Positions 10,775 to 21,719 of a DNA stretch of 64,000 nucleotides are shown piece by piece; positions within the stretch are counted from its first letter, which is position 1; each line of letters opens with the position of its first letter. The stretch covers positions 20,723,566 to 20,787,565 of the forward strand of contig CM051458.1 of the NCBI GenBank assembly GCA_028274465.1, read 5' to 3'. Source of the stretch: Plantago ovata (taxonomy: Eukaryota > Streptophyta > Magnoliopsida > Lamiales > Plantaginaceae). The notes under the pieces are model-generated. The model did not search any database. It worked only from the letters and a program-made list of their open reading frames with translations, and had not been told where the DNA came from. The position numbers and the translations under genes are program-made.

Positions 10775-11814
10775 TATATAGATAGATAGATTTTATTTTT
10801 ATTTTATTTTTTGCTTTTCCTTTTGTTTGCACTATCCGAGTTTCGTGGAGTTTGTTTTGATTTGATTCCATTTTTCTTGCTTTTTGTTAACCAAGCTAAT
10901 CACAATGAATTTTTGTTCTGGATTCTATATATTGATAGATGAGAATCGGCTAATCACAGTGATTTTTGTTATCTTTCATGTTTAGCTTGCTTTTTGTTTG
11001 TTGTGCTTTTTATTTTCTTTTTCTTTTCGTGGGTTTGTTCATTTGTGTGTGTGTTTGCTCTTGTTTGTTTGTGATTGTGTTTTCATTTAATATATTTTTT
11101 CATTTAATTTTTTTTTTGTTTTTTAATATTATACATTGGATTTGTATGTTTTTTAATATAAGTTAAATTAAATATAAACACCAATTGAACAATATAATTT
11201 TTTCAATCCGATAATAAAAATTACACTTACAAAAAATAAAAGACACTACATATTATAAAAATGACAAACACACAAACACAAGTTAATCACCTACTCCTAT
11301 GAAGAATGTATTAGGGATGGTAAAGATCCCGGTGCAAGTCTAACAAAGTGGTACAAGGAAAATAAAGATTTGGATAGTATTATAAAATATGTATAGGTAG
11401 TTTAATTTGGTAGTTTAATTTTTTTTTTGATTGTATTTTTATTTTCAAGTGTTGTAATTTTTTCGATTTTAAGTATTGTAATTTTCATTATCAACTATTG
11501 TAAATTTTATTCTAAAAATATAGTCATTTTACAAAAACGTAATCATTTTATTTTAACTAACCAAAGACATTTAAAATAATATGACATTTGAAGATTTAAA
11601 AGAAATGGGAAATTAATATTTTGAACTAAAAAGAAATGATAAAATAAAAGATAAATTTGAGTTTGATAGAGTTTTATTGTTAGAGTTGAAAATTTGAAAT
11701 GAGATTGAATTAGTGAAATGTTGACGTGGCGGAGCTGAAAATAAAAATGGGTCTGAACTGTTGGAGATGGTCTAAGACACAAGATGGTGGATTCGCATGT
11801 AGTTTAATTTTGTC
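10775..11814. other. AT/T-rich non-coding stretch
   Basis: T-rich, low-complexity sequence with no coding region. Near 11722-11776 lies GGCGGAGCTGAAAAT … TTGGAGATGGTCTAAGAC, similar in inverted form to the foldback at 7845-7945. Confidence 0.4.
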
Positions 11815-11860
<46 letters not shown>

Positions 11861-11861
11861 T
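11815..11861. repeat. (TAT)n microsatellite
   Basis: About 15-16 uninterrupted ATT/TAT triplets. Confidence 0.95.
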
Positions 11862-12112
11862 TTATTTTAATTAATAACTAAATTTTAATAACATGTAAAA
11901 TTAGATAGGACTGTAGCGACAAAGCTAAGTTGTGCCATTTCGAAAAAAAAGACAAAGCTAGGTTGTGATCCCACCCAAAATTAGATGGCAGTCCAAACCG
12001 TGTTCCCAAATTATGAAAGGACAAAATCTGATCTACAGAAGAAAGAAATGTCATTGTCAGTTTTATCATCTTTCATATGAATTTGTTTTTGTGTATTAGA
12101 AAATGGAACACA

Positions 12113-12132
12113 CTTCTGGAGAAGTCGAGAAC
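12113..12132 (+). promoter_or_regulatory. Heat-shock element upstream of the small Hsp gene
   Basis: CTTCT-GGAGA-AGTCG-AGAAC gives four contiguous 5-bp modules of alternating TTC/GAA type. The outer two are exact and the inner two match at two of three key bases. It lies ~186 bp before the start codon, fitting heat-shock-factor control. Confidence 0.6.
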
Positions 12133-12182
12133 AGGCTGAAAAATCTATCTCAACTTTGTACCTCCAATTCTAAACACCAAAG

Positions 12183-12190
12183 TTCCAGAA
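12183..12190 (+). promoter_or_regulatory. Second heat-shock element core
   Basis: TTCCAGAA, a perfect TTCnnGAA pair of modules, ~128 bp before the start codon and in the same upstream region as the four-module element. Confidence 0.45.
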
Positions 12191-12317
12191 TTCTCTCCTA
12201 TCCCTTTAAAATCTCATAATGCCCTCACTCGATTCAAATCATCATATCAACAAAAATCTCATTCATCCATTAACTCAACTAAACAAAATCTCTTGAAGAA
12301 GCCGCAAGCCAAGCAAA

Positions 12318-13078
12318 ATGTCTCACTGCTTAGCAAACCCATCAATCTCTTCAGCCCCAAAACCCCTTTTCACACAGAAACCCAACTCCAGAATTTCAAG
12401 CTCTCTCAGAGTTAAATCAATGGCTGCTGAAAGCAGGGCCAATCTTGACCATTTGCAAAAGGCAAATTCTCAACAGACCCAACAGCAGCCTAGAAGAAGA
12501 ATAGGCTCAGTAGCTCCAGTAGGTATGACATTCGATATAGTATTCTAGATTTCTAGTCATTTCTATTAATTCTCCGATAAGTTGGACTATTTGATGTAAA
12601 AATGTCGAAATGTCCCTATTTGATGTATGCAGGTTTATGGGACAGATTTCCGACCGCTAAAACAGTCCAACAAATGATGGAAACAATGGACAGGCTAATG
12701 GATGATCCATTCACTTACAGCGAGAGGTATCCAACGGAAATCGTAGGATACAACCGCGGAAGACCGCCGTGGGAGATCAAGGATGCGGAGTCTGAGTACA
12801 AACTGAGGTTCGACATGCCTGGCATGTCTAAAGAGGACGTAAAGGTCTGGGTCGAGGAGAAAATGCTGGTCGTCAAGGCAGAAAAATCGCCCAAAAAGAC
12901 GGAGGAACACGGTGAGGAATGGTCTGCAAAGAGCTATGGGAAATATAGTTACAGAATTGCTTTGCCTGAGAATGTAGAGTTTGAGAAGATTAAGGCAGAG
13001 GTTAAAGACGGTGTGCTGTATATAACCATGCCTAAGTCTAGTCCTAGTGCCAAGATTTTGGACATTAATGTTGAGTGA
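12318..13078 (+). CDS. Organelle-targeted small heat-shock protein (HSP20 family), two exons
   Basis: Exons 12318-12522 and 12633-13078 are joined across a 110-bp GT-AG intron (phase 1), giving 216 residues. Residues ~1-35 are Ser-rich and poor in acidic residues, like a plastid or mitochondrial transit peptide (…ISSSLRVKSMAA). Residues ~75-92 hold the Met-rich amphipathic stretch TVQQMMETMDRLMDD seen in plastid HSP21-type proteins. The alpha-crystallin domain runs from about residue 115 to the end, with FDMPGMSKEDVKVWVEEKML, the DGVLYITMPK signature and a C-terminal LDINVE. The family are ATP-independent holdases that bind unfolding proteins, likely as oligomers in the organelle. The heat-shock elements upstream suggest heat induction. 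An in-frame ATG at 12602 lies in the intron and is not the start. HSP21 or the HSP26.5-type relative cannot be separated here. Confidence 0.9.
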
Positions 13079-14041
13079 AAATGCAAAGGATTATTGTGGA
13101 ACGTTTGGTTGTTATATAGAGTTTTGTATGTTTGTAGAAAGTACTTGAAGATTTTGAAGTTGAATTTAATCCCTGAACTTACAGTCACAGAGTTTATTTC
13201 CGAGCTTAAAAGAAACAACATACATTTAACAGAGTTTATTCTGAACCGGAACATGGTGGTGCAGGCCAAGTTATATTGATGATGATCTACTCAAATTTTT
13301 ATCCGCCGAACATGAGGTGATCATATATATGTGTCTCAGTGATCAATTTAGTTCTGAATAAAACATATGTACGTCCAACATGAGCACAGCTTCTAATCCT
13401 GTTGGAATATCGATGTTCACACAGGAATGTGAGAGTAAAAAGATGAAACAAGAGAGAGTGACAACAAAATAAACATGGACATTAACATTGCTGAATATTA
13501 CAATAAAGGAATTTTCAACTTCCCTGAATTTGGTTCAGTAGCATGCTCGTCCTTTGGTACGCCATAGGAACATAACGTGTCACCAACAGATTGGTATCTT
13601 CAGCGGCATAACAATTTCAAGATCTTCAAACATCTTCAGAATGGTGACGAACAACAAGAAGTGGTGAATAGAGTCGATGGTTGAACTATCTCTGCTTAGG
13701 ACAAATACTTTACTTGCACTAAAAAAAAGTGAGTATCGGTGAGGACTAAGGGTGAGGGGATTGTTGCCCTTGCCAAAGAAAACTATTAGTAAGTGGTATT
13801 TCTTACAAATGGCACATGTAGGACAACAAATTTGAAGACTAGAATTGAGATATTATTTGCAACGGACCATTTGGAAGACCTCACGGATGACAATTCATAT
13901 AAATATAAAAATAAAAGAGAGCTTATTTGCAATGAAACTCCCCTCACGAAAGTTAGCTGGAAAGGAAAGGGAGATACAAACTTCAATCTATAAATTAAGA
14001 AGAGTTAATATATTTCTAGGCACAGTTATGAAGGTGGTTCT
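13079..14041. other. 3' flank of the small Hsp gene; no gene recognised
   Basis: Contains the probable 3' UTR and then sequence with no convincing reading frame or domain. No terminal repeats seen. Confidence 0.45.
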
Positions 14042-14676
14042 CAAAAAAATACCTATTAGGTTCACAATTACATTTTGGTCGGAAAACAACAGTTTTTGAG
14101 TTGACCAGCTAGTATTTACATCTTGTCATCCCCTCTAAATTGGCAAAACAAACAACCCTTAAGGAAAGAAAAAAAAACCCTAACCTTCTTCTCCGATTAA
14201 GCTCCGACCGGAACTTTTTCCGTTCCGATCGGAGCTGCAACTGCTCGATCGGAGCAGAGCAAAAACTGCTCCGGTCAGCTCTGACCGGAGCAGAAACTGC
14301 TCCGATCAGAGCTGGTCGGCTCTAATTGGAGCAGTTTTGCTCCGATCGGAACAGTGACTGCTCCATTCTCCGATCGAAGCAAGAAACTGCTCCGATCGGA
14401 GCAGTTAAGCCTCGATTGGAGCAAGAAACTACTCCGATTGGAGCAAGAAACTGCTCATATCGGAGCATATGTGGTGGAGCTGCTGCTGCTAGCTCCACCA
14501 TTGAAGGTGGAGAGCTCCACCACCAGAGTTCATTTTTTTTTCTTTTTTAATTTTTTAATTTTCTTTTTTTTAAAAGAAAATTTCAAGTTTTGTTTGACAA
14601 AGTAAAAATCTGATTTTGGAACAGTACTTAGAGCGTGGACGAAAATGTAATTGTGAACCTAAGTAACCCTTTTTTG
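14042..14676. mobile_element. Short TIR element (MITE-like) carrying a palindromic array
   Basis: A perfect 20-bp inverted pair, TAGGTTCACAATTACATTTT at 14057-14076 and its complement at 14642-14661, bounds ~600 bp. Similarity extends outward imperfectly (CAAAAAAATAC versus CAAAAAAGGGTTAC on the complement). No transposase is inside. The interior is dominated by the GCTCC/GGAGC array at 14193-14521. I could not settle the target duplication or superfamily. Confidence 0.7.
14193..14521. repeat. Palindromic GCTCCGATCGGAGC array
   Basis: Roughly a dozen variants of CTGCTCCGATCGGAGCAG separated by short A-rich spacers (AAGAAA, AAAAA). Many 'words' are individually self-complementary. The last ~60 bp change to GGTGGAGCT/AGCTCCACC words. 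Strong potential for multiple hairpins. Confidence 0.9.
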
Positions 14677-15011
14677 TTATTAGGGACGCTAACAAGGTAT
14701 TAAGAAGTTACGAGCCCAATTAAGAAATTGAAATTTCAAAATAAAAGAAGTCAGGGAAAATCTCCCGCTTTATTTGTACCCAAAATTTCATTAGCGAGGG
14801 GCATGCCTTTGCAAATTATTTTAACCTTCTCAAATTTGTTTCTCCTTTTTGGCGGCAAGAAAGGGTGAAATTTTGGTATTTTAAATTCTTAAAGACTTTT
14901 ACGATTGAATTCATTTAAATATAATGTAAGTGAAGAAAAGGGGGGGGGGGTTGATTAAATTAAAAGTAGTATTTTAAAGTATATATCAGTATATAATAAC
15001 AGGTTGAAAAA
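14677..15011. other. Non-coding stretch
   Basis: No gene or repeat recognised apart from a 10-G run at 14941-14950. Confidence 0.5.
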
Positions 15012-15029
15012 CGCGTGGAGCTCCACGCG
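15012..15029. repeat. Perfect 18-bp palindrome
   Basis: CGCGTGGAGCTCCACGCG is fully self-complementary with no loop. It sits ~50 bp before the 5'-UTR-like start of the E2 fragment, where the mosaic of gene fragments begins. It contains the same GGAGCTCC core as the palindromic arrays. Confidence 0.85.
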
Positions 15030-15059
15030 CCTTCAATTTATTAGCTATTAGCCGCAATA

Positions 15060-15506
15060 TTACTTTCCGCTTTGTCTTTAGTTTCCCCTTTTATCTTCAT
15101 CTCACATGTCTTCTTCTTCTCTTCTCTGAAAACACTTTCTTCGTCTTTCAAATTTTCTAAATTCTCCAATCATTCGAGTGGGTAATTTCGAGCAGGTGAG
15201 TAGTGAAGGCCGATTGAGCTAATCTTCTTGGGCCGTGTAGTTTTTTCTCTGTAATTTCTCCCCAATTTCAATCTCTCTTTCTTCCCCAACCCTATCAACT
15301 CTCCGTTCTCATCTCGCCGGCAGGAGGTTCCAATCTTCACCCTCAGGTATGTATTTTGTATGTATTTGCTTATACACGATTCGATTCAGTTGCTGTTTTG
15401 TTATTCGATTCGGTTATCGGAAATGGATCTAGGTTTTCTGATTTTGCTTGTTTGTTTGGATTAGGAAATGGCTTCGAAGCGGATCTTGAAGGAGCTCAAG
15501 GCGTAG
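15060..15506 (+). pseudogene. 5' fragment of a ubiquitin-conjugating enzyme E2 gene
   Basis: The segment looks like a plant 5' UTR with pyrimidine-rich leader, GT-AG leader introns and a coding start at 15468. It encodes MASKRILKELK, the exact N-terminus of UBC8/UBC10-type E2 enzymes, then Ala and a stop at 15504-15506. A functional E2 continues ~148 residues with the catalytic Cys. Here the sequence changes right after codon 11 into unrelated DNA (junction at about 15503). It is therefore a truncated captured 5' end, not a working gene. It lies directly beside fragments of two other genes. Confidence 0.75.
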
Positions 15507-15625
15507 CCCGTTGGCCCGACCTCTGGCTTGTTGGTGCTGCTGCTAGCGCTCTTTTGCTGCTTCTCTTTCTTCCCCATTTCTAGACTCCACTTTGGCACAC
15601 AATTGCAAATTGGTGAGACGGACTG
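15503..15625 (-). pseudogene. Unrecognised gene fragment, also present in the Helitron
   Basis: In reverse complement this matches 39171-39353 but lacks about 50 bp that the longer copy has in the middle. On the minus strand it reads MGKKEKQQKSASSSTNKPE… from a good ATG context to a stop, like the start of a coding region. I do not recognise the gene. Orientation is opposite to the E2 and PABP pieces around it. Confidence 0.6.
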
Positions 15626-15679
15626 GCCTACCGAACATGAAAGTTTACCAGTCGGTACTAAGAATGATGATGCAAGCTC

Positions 15680-16337
15680 AGAAATGAAGATGGATCATCA
15701 AAATGTTTTGGGTTTATCAACTTTGATAATGCAGATGATGCTGCTAGAGCTGTTGAATCTCTTAATGGGCAGAAAATTGATAACAAGGAATGGTATGTTG
15801 CGAGGGCCCAAAAAAAATCTGAGAGGGAGGTAGAGTTGAAACATAGGTTTGATCCAAGGGAAAAGGAGACAGTTGATGAGTCTCAAGTACAAAGGAACAA
15901 TCTTTATGTTAAAAATCTGGATGATACTGTTGATGATGATAAGCTTAAGGAGATGTTCTCTCCATTTGGTTCAATCACATCCTGCAAGGTTAGTTTACGT
16001 TTTAGATGTTTGTCTTTGTCGGCATAATATTGGTAGTACCTGTAGGCTGATCAGTGCACTAACATTTCTCCAATGTTTATACAGGTGATGCTAGACCCTA
16101 AAGGGATAAGTCGGGGTTCTGGATTTGTTGCTTTCTCATCAGCGGAAGATGCTGCTAGAGCTGTAAGCTTATGTCTATGCACACTCCTAGCCTGATTGCA
16201 TTTACCTGTTTTCTCATGAAGAGGCTTGGCTTTTGTTGGTTTTGTAGCTTGCTGAAATGAATGGAAAGATGATTCTCAACAAACCTCTTTATGTTGCACT
16301 TGCTCAGAGGAAGGAAGATAGGAGAGCTAGGTTGCAG
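15680..16337 (+). pseudogene. Poly(A)-binding protein gene fragment (RRM3 end and RRM4)
   Basis: Three exons with intact GT-AG introns: 15680-15988, 16085-16162 and 16248-16337. They encode KCFGFINFDNADDAARAVES…, YVARAQKKSERE, NNLYVKNLDDTVDDDKLKE, GSGFVAFSSAEDAARA and KPLYVALAQRKEDRRARLQ. This is the end of the third and all of the fourth RNA-recognition motif of plant PABPs (family length ~620-660 aa, with RRM1-2 and a C-terminal MLLE domain, all absent here). Retained introns mean genomic, not retroposed, origin. The coding frame is open across the pieces. It joins the unrelated fragment at ~15630 and is followed 73 bp later by the 14-kb LTR element. Confidence 0.88.
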
Positions 16338-16405
16338 GTACTTATAAGTGTTCGATTATGTTACAGGGGACCCATTACCAGAAAATAATTAAATGGTTGC
16401 GGAAG

Positions 16406-16410
16406 GGCCT
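16406..16410. repeat. Target-site duplication GGCCT (left) of the 14-kb element
   Basis: GGCCT immediately precedes the left LTR and is repeated at 30462-30466 right after the other LTR. Confidence 0.92.
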
Positions 16411-17261
16411 TGTAGAGGTGAAATTCTAGTAAGATTACAAACGCTCTCAAATTACAAACTTCTCGAACTATAAAGAACTACAAACTCTCTAAGTCACCAT
16501 AATTTAGCACAACACCCGAGTCTTTGTTCAATGCGAGCTCTCAAGTCTTCTGGATCTCTCTATGTCCAGTTGTGCACCTGAGATTAGAAAGGCGCGTGTG
16601 GATGTGTGTTTATCTTCGGCTTGCCTAAGTCAAGCCGGTGCGAGACTTTACTTGAAGGAGTTTGAAGGTTCTCCTTGTCCGAGAGTAATAAATGTACTTA
16701 ATTAAGACCAGTTTCCTTTTTCTTTGGAAATGGTGCCCTTATATAGTTGATGGCAAACCCTAGGTCCGCCCAATCTCCTGCTTCCATCTGTCAGCTTCAT
16801 ATTCGTCCACCTATGTTGAGTAGGCCCAACGTTGACCTTTATGGGCTTGGCCCAGGCCCATTTGCGTACATCTTCTTGTGCTATCTAGAAGATTCCACAC
16901 TTCTCTTGTCCTTTCTCTCTATGTCGTTTGTGATGCGAACCTTGTCCTGACCCAATTGTAAGACAATACAAACAAGTATTTAAGCTTCGTAATAAATGAG
17001 CTTTGTATACTCTAACCTGTTAAGTGTTTGCGCAATGCTCCTTGTCTCTCTGACCATTGTTCCGGACCTCCAAATCTCTCCCTCTCTAAAAGGGGTTATT
17101 TTAATGAATTAGGCACATTTGTAAAAATGCCCTAGAGGCTCACATAATTCAAGGTTCGGATCCTCTAGGTTCGCGGCCTTTCACCGACGCTTGTACTTGT
17201 GAAGCCTCTTAGTTCGTGGTGAAACGCACGATACGAACTAGACATATTTTCCTTATCAACA
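16411..17261 (-). repeat. 3' LTR of the Tat element
   Basis: 851 bp, starting TGTAGAGGTG and ending CTTATCAACA. It is nearly identical to 29611-30461. Confidence 0.95.
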
Positions 17262-17382
17262 TATGTCCCCGTAGTTTCGGAGTATCTTAGTAGAAGATAG
17301 TGTGAAACTATATTTTAAGTGGTTACGAACGATTTTGTTTCCCTCTCCGAACGGGGACTTGTTTTCGCCCGTACCTCCAAAA

Positions 17383-17640
17383 GGTGATATTTTTTGGACG
17401 TCGTGTCCGTATCACTTGTACTCCGCACCTGTGACATTACTTCACTAGACGTCGTGTCCGTTTTTCATTAGGTGATGTTTTGGACGACGTATCCGTATCT
17501 CAAGTACTCCGCACCTGTGACATTACTTCACTAGACGTCGTGTCCGTTTTTCATGAGGTGATATTTTGGACGACGTATCCGTATCTCTTGTACTCAGTCC
17601 CTGTGTTAGTTGATTCTTCGTCGTTATCCAAATAATCAAG
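17383..17640. repeat. ~87-bp tandem repeat in the 3' region of the Tat element
   Basis: GGTGAT(A/G)TTTTGGACG starts units at 17383, 17471 and 17557. Each continues with TACTCCGCACCTGTGACATT and AGACGTCGTGTCCGTTTTTC; the third unit is partial. Confidence 0.85.
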
Positions 17641-18309
17641 GTCCGAATCGTCATTTTAATGCAAAGATGATGAATGTTGTGCATACTATCCGTGTCTACA
17701 TGCTGTTTAAGCCTAAATGCGCGCGTATACCAGGTATCCGTGTCTAAGTGTATGCTATGATAAAATTTTCAATTTTAAAATGATTTTCGGACCTTGCCAT
17801 CTGGATAAAAATCTAGAGCCTTCCGTATCTTTCGCTCTACGTAGGTCAAGGTTTTCGAGGGTTTGAACAGTAACTTTTATGAGTTGTCCTCATCTCGTCC
17901 GTTGATTTGAATTTTTTGTACGGCCCAGATCAAATGTCAACGGTCGCGTCAATTGGACTTCCCGATTTTGTCCCTTCCTATAAATAGCTGGTCAACCTTT
18001 TCCATTTTCTTTACTTTACTCACAATTCTAGAAAGAGAATTTTTCGCCTTCCGAATCTGAGCCCCGGAACAATTTCTGCTGTAACGATTTGAACAACTTG
18101 CCGAGCTTCGGAAACTTTGCGCTTTCACAACTCAACTCTTGTTTTTCAGGTAACTCCCTTCTCTTTTCTCTTTGTTGTTTTTCTTTTTCAATTTTTCCCT
18201 TTGTTTAATAAGTAGTATACTTATCTTCCTCTTCTTCTTTTCTGAAAAACAAATAAGCTGACCCTCGGACTACCACTTATTCTTTCGCTTCTTTCCTTCG
18301 CTTTCTAGG

Positions 18310-21300
18310 ATGTCCGAGGTAAATTCTAAGACGGTAGATGTTATCGCACTCTCTTCCTCTTCGGAGTCGACGTCAACGAGCGACAGCTCCTCTTCTTCAG
18401 ATTCGGGCTCCTCCTCCGAATCTTCATTTGACATTGGGGGCGGAAATCAAGCTCCCCCCACCTCTCTGATAGAGAGGAATGAAGCTGGTCCGAGTACCTC
18501 CGGCCGCCAGCTTTCCGTTTATCAGCCTCCGCGCCGTAAGGTAGAACTCCCCTCCCCTCTCCGGCTTCTTTGTAGATACGGAGGGTACAAATATAGGTGT
18601 CCCTCCGATCCTATCTTTGAAGCTGACCTCGATCCAATATATGCCTATCCACAGTTAACTTTCCAAGAGCCGGAGACTTCCAATCAACCCCATGTTCACG
18701 AGGTCGCTCCTCTTAGAGAGGTTCGTGCTGTTACCGCTCCTGCAGCAGTCCGAGATGATGTAGCTCAAGGATCATCCTCCGAGGATGATGAAGTTGAAGA
18801 AAATGAGGCCAACACTGGGGAGGACGGACAACCCTTAGAGGGTGAGGTACGAGAGTTTCGTGGGGCCCTTTTTCCGGTTCCGGATCACTTGGAGCCTGCT
18901 CTCCGTAGGCGTTATGAGAGGTTACGAGATGACATTCATCTCTTTAGCTTAGCTCGAGAGACCAACGCGGATGGATGGATACCGACCATCGAGTCCAAGG
19001 TGACGGCGGATCAACTTCCGCTTCTTCGCCAAAGGTTTGCTATCCCTGATGATATCGAGCTTATCGCTCCGGGGCCCGATGATGCTATCTATAACTGTCC
19101 GGAGGGGGCCCTATCATGCTTCGTCGTATCTCTGGAGCTCGGATGGAGGATTCCGTTCGTCGAGGAGTTTGCTGCCATCTTCCGTGCTTTGGACATAACT
19201 CCGATGCAGGTTATGCCTATTTCATTGGCTAACTTGATATGCTTCGGAGTTCTCATGAAGATGAAGAACGAGCCCATTACGTTCTCAAACTTTACACAGG
19301 CTTTCACCCTCTCGCTCTCTGGGACTTGCTTTTACTGGCAATTCAAACCTCCAGTACTTCTATTTCATCCTAGAGGGTCCGAACTCTCTAGGTTCCGCAT
19401 GGTGGTCAAAATATTTTTATTTCCGGTACAAGCTGAAAGACGGAGCCCCAGAAAGTGAGCGGAAATACTTCAACGTCCGGTACGATTTTAATAGAGAGTC
19501 TCCGGCAGACTATCGTCCGGTGCGAAATCACTGGAGTCCGTGGGCTGCTACTATGCGAGAGAAAAGCATATCGAAGAGGCCAGAAAAATACTTCTTCTGT
19601 GTGCTTACGATGCAGCCTCTTCCGGCTCTTGCCAACCTTACGGACCCTGTAGACTTAGGCCCGTATCAAAATGAGACTTTTGGTAAATAGTTTATCCTGT
19701 GTTTTGCATCCTTTTTATTTTCCGCCTCTCCCTTATTTTCCTTATCTATCCGCATGTTTAACCCTTGTCTTTATTTGCAGAAAATTGGCTTGACTACCTA
19801 ATGGCTGAGGCACGGAGACTCCAAGCCGCCATTGCTGCTAAGATGGCCGCCGAGAAACGGAAACAGCTGAGAACCGGAACCACCAACCAGCTGACTACTT
19901 TTCCCCAAGAGCATCCGAAGGATGGGGTGAAGTGGAGGTTAGAAGAAGATCGCCGCAAACGTGAGAATCTCCCGGCCCAAGAAATGGAGTCGAGTCGGAA
20001 AGGCCTCACTGCGGAAGAGGCTAAGCGACGTTCTGACGAGCGTAAGGCGGAGAAAAAAGGAGAAAAAGATGGTGCCAAGCAGCCTCGGAAGGCTAAGGGC
20101 AAGGGAGATGCGGAGTCCCATCCTATGGAGATTGATCAGCAGGCTCCGCAGCCTACTACTACCGGTCCTTCTGCTCCGCCTCCTCCCAAGAAACTTATGG
20201 GAGATGCTTTTAAGGCTTCAAAGTCTGGAGCTGGTACCTCCATTACTGCTGCTCCGGTGGTTGATCCCACAGGAAAAAACAAGCAAGTGGTCCAAGCCCC
20301 GGTCAAATCAAAGAAACGGAGAGGCTCTGGTGCTGCAACTTACGCTGACGAAGCGGAATTCGATCGCGAGACTGAAATTGTCCGCATCGCATCTTTAGAT
20401 TCTTCAGAGCGCATCCGTCTCTTGGAGGAATCCTTCTCTCGGGTAACATTCTGTTTCCTTAATTTCTGTTACTTGGTTTTACTTCTTCCGTACCTTCTTC
20501 TCTTAACCTATTTCGCTTGCAGCTTGGCTTAGCTGTTCGCGGAATCTCCGTGGCCGCCGATAATGAGAAGTCCGTGCTGGAGGGCAACTTGCATGCCTCG
20601 GAACTAGAGAGGATTTCCCTTTCTGAGAAGCTCGCTACCGTCCGTGTTAGCCTAACGGAAGCCGAGGCTAAACTTTTGAAAATGGCCCAGCTAGAAGGCG
20701 AAGTGGCAGACCTGCGGAAACAGGTGGTGGAGACTTCCAAGCTTCGGGAGGAACTGGCCAAGCTTCAGGTTGCATATGACAAGCAACGGAAAGAGGTAGA
20801 GGGGTGCTTAGCTTTGATCCAGGACCAGCAGGAAACCCATGCCTGCTATATGAACATGTTAGAGCATTTCCACGATGCTCTTATGATTGGGTTCGTTGGG
20901 TCCCGGAAGGACACTGTTCAAGACTTTCTCCGTAGCACCTCCTTCCGATACGCAAAAGCCATGGGCTATGATCAGGCTCGGATAGACGGTTTTAACGCCT
21001 GCATCGGGCAACTGGAGCTTGCTGGCATAGTTCCTACGGACCTCGGGCAGCTAACAAGCTGGATATCTTCAAAGGGCCGGACGGTGGTGAAGATCTTCAG
21101 ATTCCGAACATTCCAAACGAGGAGCTCGGCAAGGACGAATTTGTAAGTCTTGTAGCTTCGGAAAGTGACGACCTTAAGTTCACGAATCAAGATCCTCGCC
21201 TTCCGGGCTTTGTTCCTGATGTCCTCCGATACTGGTACCTGATGCCTTTTGACAAATACGAGGAGGAGAACCGAGCTTGGTTGAACCTTCCGCACCCTGT

Positions 21301-21691
21301 GATCGGCCGACCTGCGGACTATAGCCTCTTCGAAGAGGTAAAGACCCTGTGCAAGGAATATGAAAAGTCCCGGGAGGAGGAAGAGATCCGGAGGAGAGAT
21401 GCTGACCCGGAGGCGTGGGCTGCCGGGAATGTGGAAAGTTCTTTCAAGAAGAACTTCTATATTCCCCCGTTTCCTACTGTCACGGAACTTAATAAAGATC
21501 CTTATGCTCCGCTGCCCTGGTTAAGCTGGAAAGTGCATCTCGAGGAGCTTGATCGAGCAGCAAAGGAAGCTGAAGCTGCGGAGGCCCTTGCTCGAATGAC
21601 TCGGGAAGCTCAAGAACAAGAAGCCCAGGACCGGATGGATGAAAACGAAGAATCTTCAAAGTTCTCACAGTCCCGGACTCGTGACATATAG
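18310..21691 (+). CDS. Antisense accessory ORF region of the Tat element ('gypsy-type transposon' domain family)
   Basis: This plus-strand coding region, opposite to gag-pol, starts at 18310 (MSEVNSKTVDVIALSSSSES). It runs through several open segments that look like exons to 21691. An acidic, Ser-rich N-terminus is followed by LELGWRIPFVEEFAAIFRALDITPMQVMPISLANLICFGVL. This is the pattern of the plant 'putative gypsy-type transposon' family (Pfam PF04195) known as the antisense ORF between integrase and 3' LTR in Tat elements. Later parts are Lys/Glu-rich (about 19765-20400) and coiled-coil-like (20517-20830). Its biochemical role is unknown. It is part of the mobile element, not a host gene. 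Confidence 0.75.
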
Positions 21692-21719
21692 AAACTTTGT
21701 GTTCCGGGGTATGCCCCGA

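Noticed and set aside
12602-12632. Alternative start codon for the small Hsp
   Set aside because: The ATG lies inside a GT-AG intron. The upstream exon supplies a transit-peptide-like start in frame across the splice.
14140-14605. Small proteins with repeated Ser/Gly/Ala-rich words
   Set aside because: They arise from reading through the palindromic DNA array in several frames at once; no codon bias or homology.
15012-15029. Helitron 3' hairpin on the minus strand
   Set aside because: The palindrome has no loop and no CTRR follows within 15 bases on either strand.
16747-16950. 67-residue ORF present identically at 29947-30150
   Set aside because: Both copies lie within the LTRs of the Tat element, so identity reflects the LTR pair, not a conserved gene.
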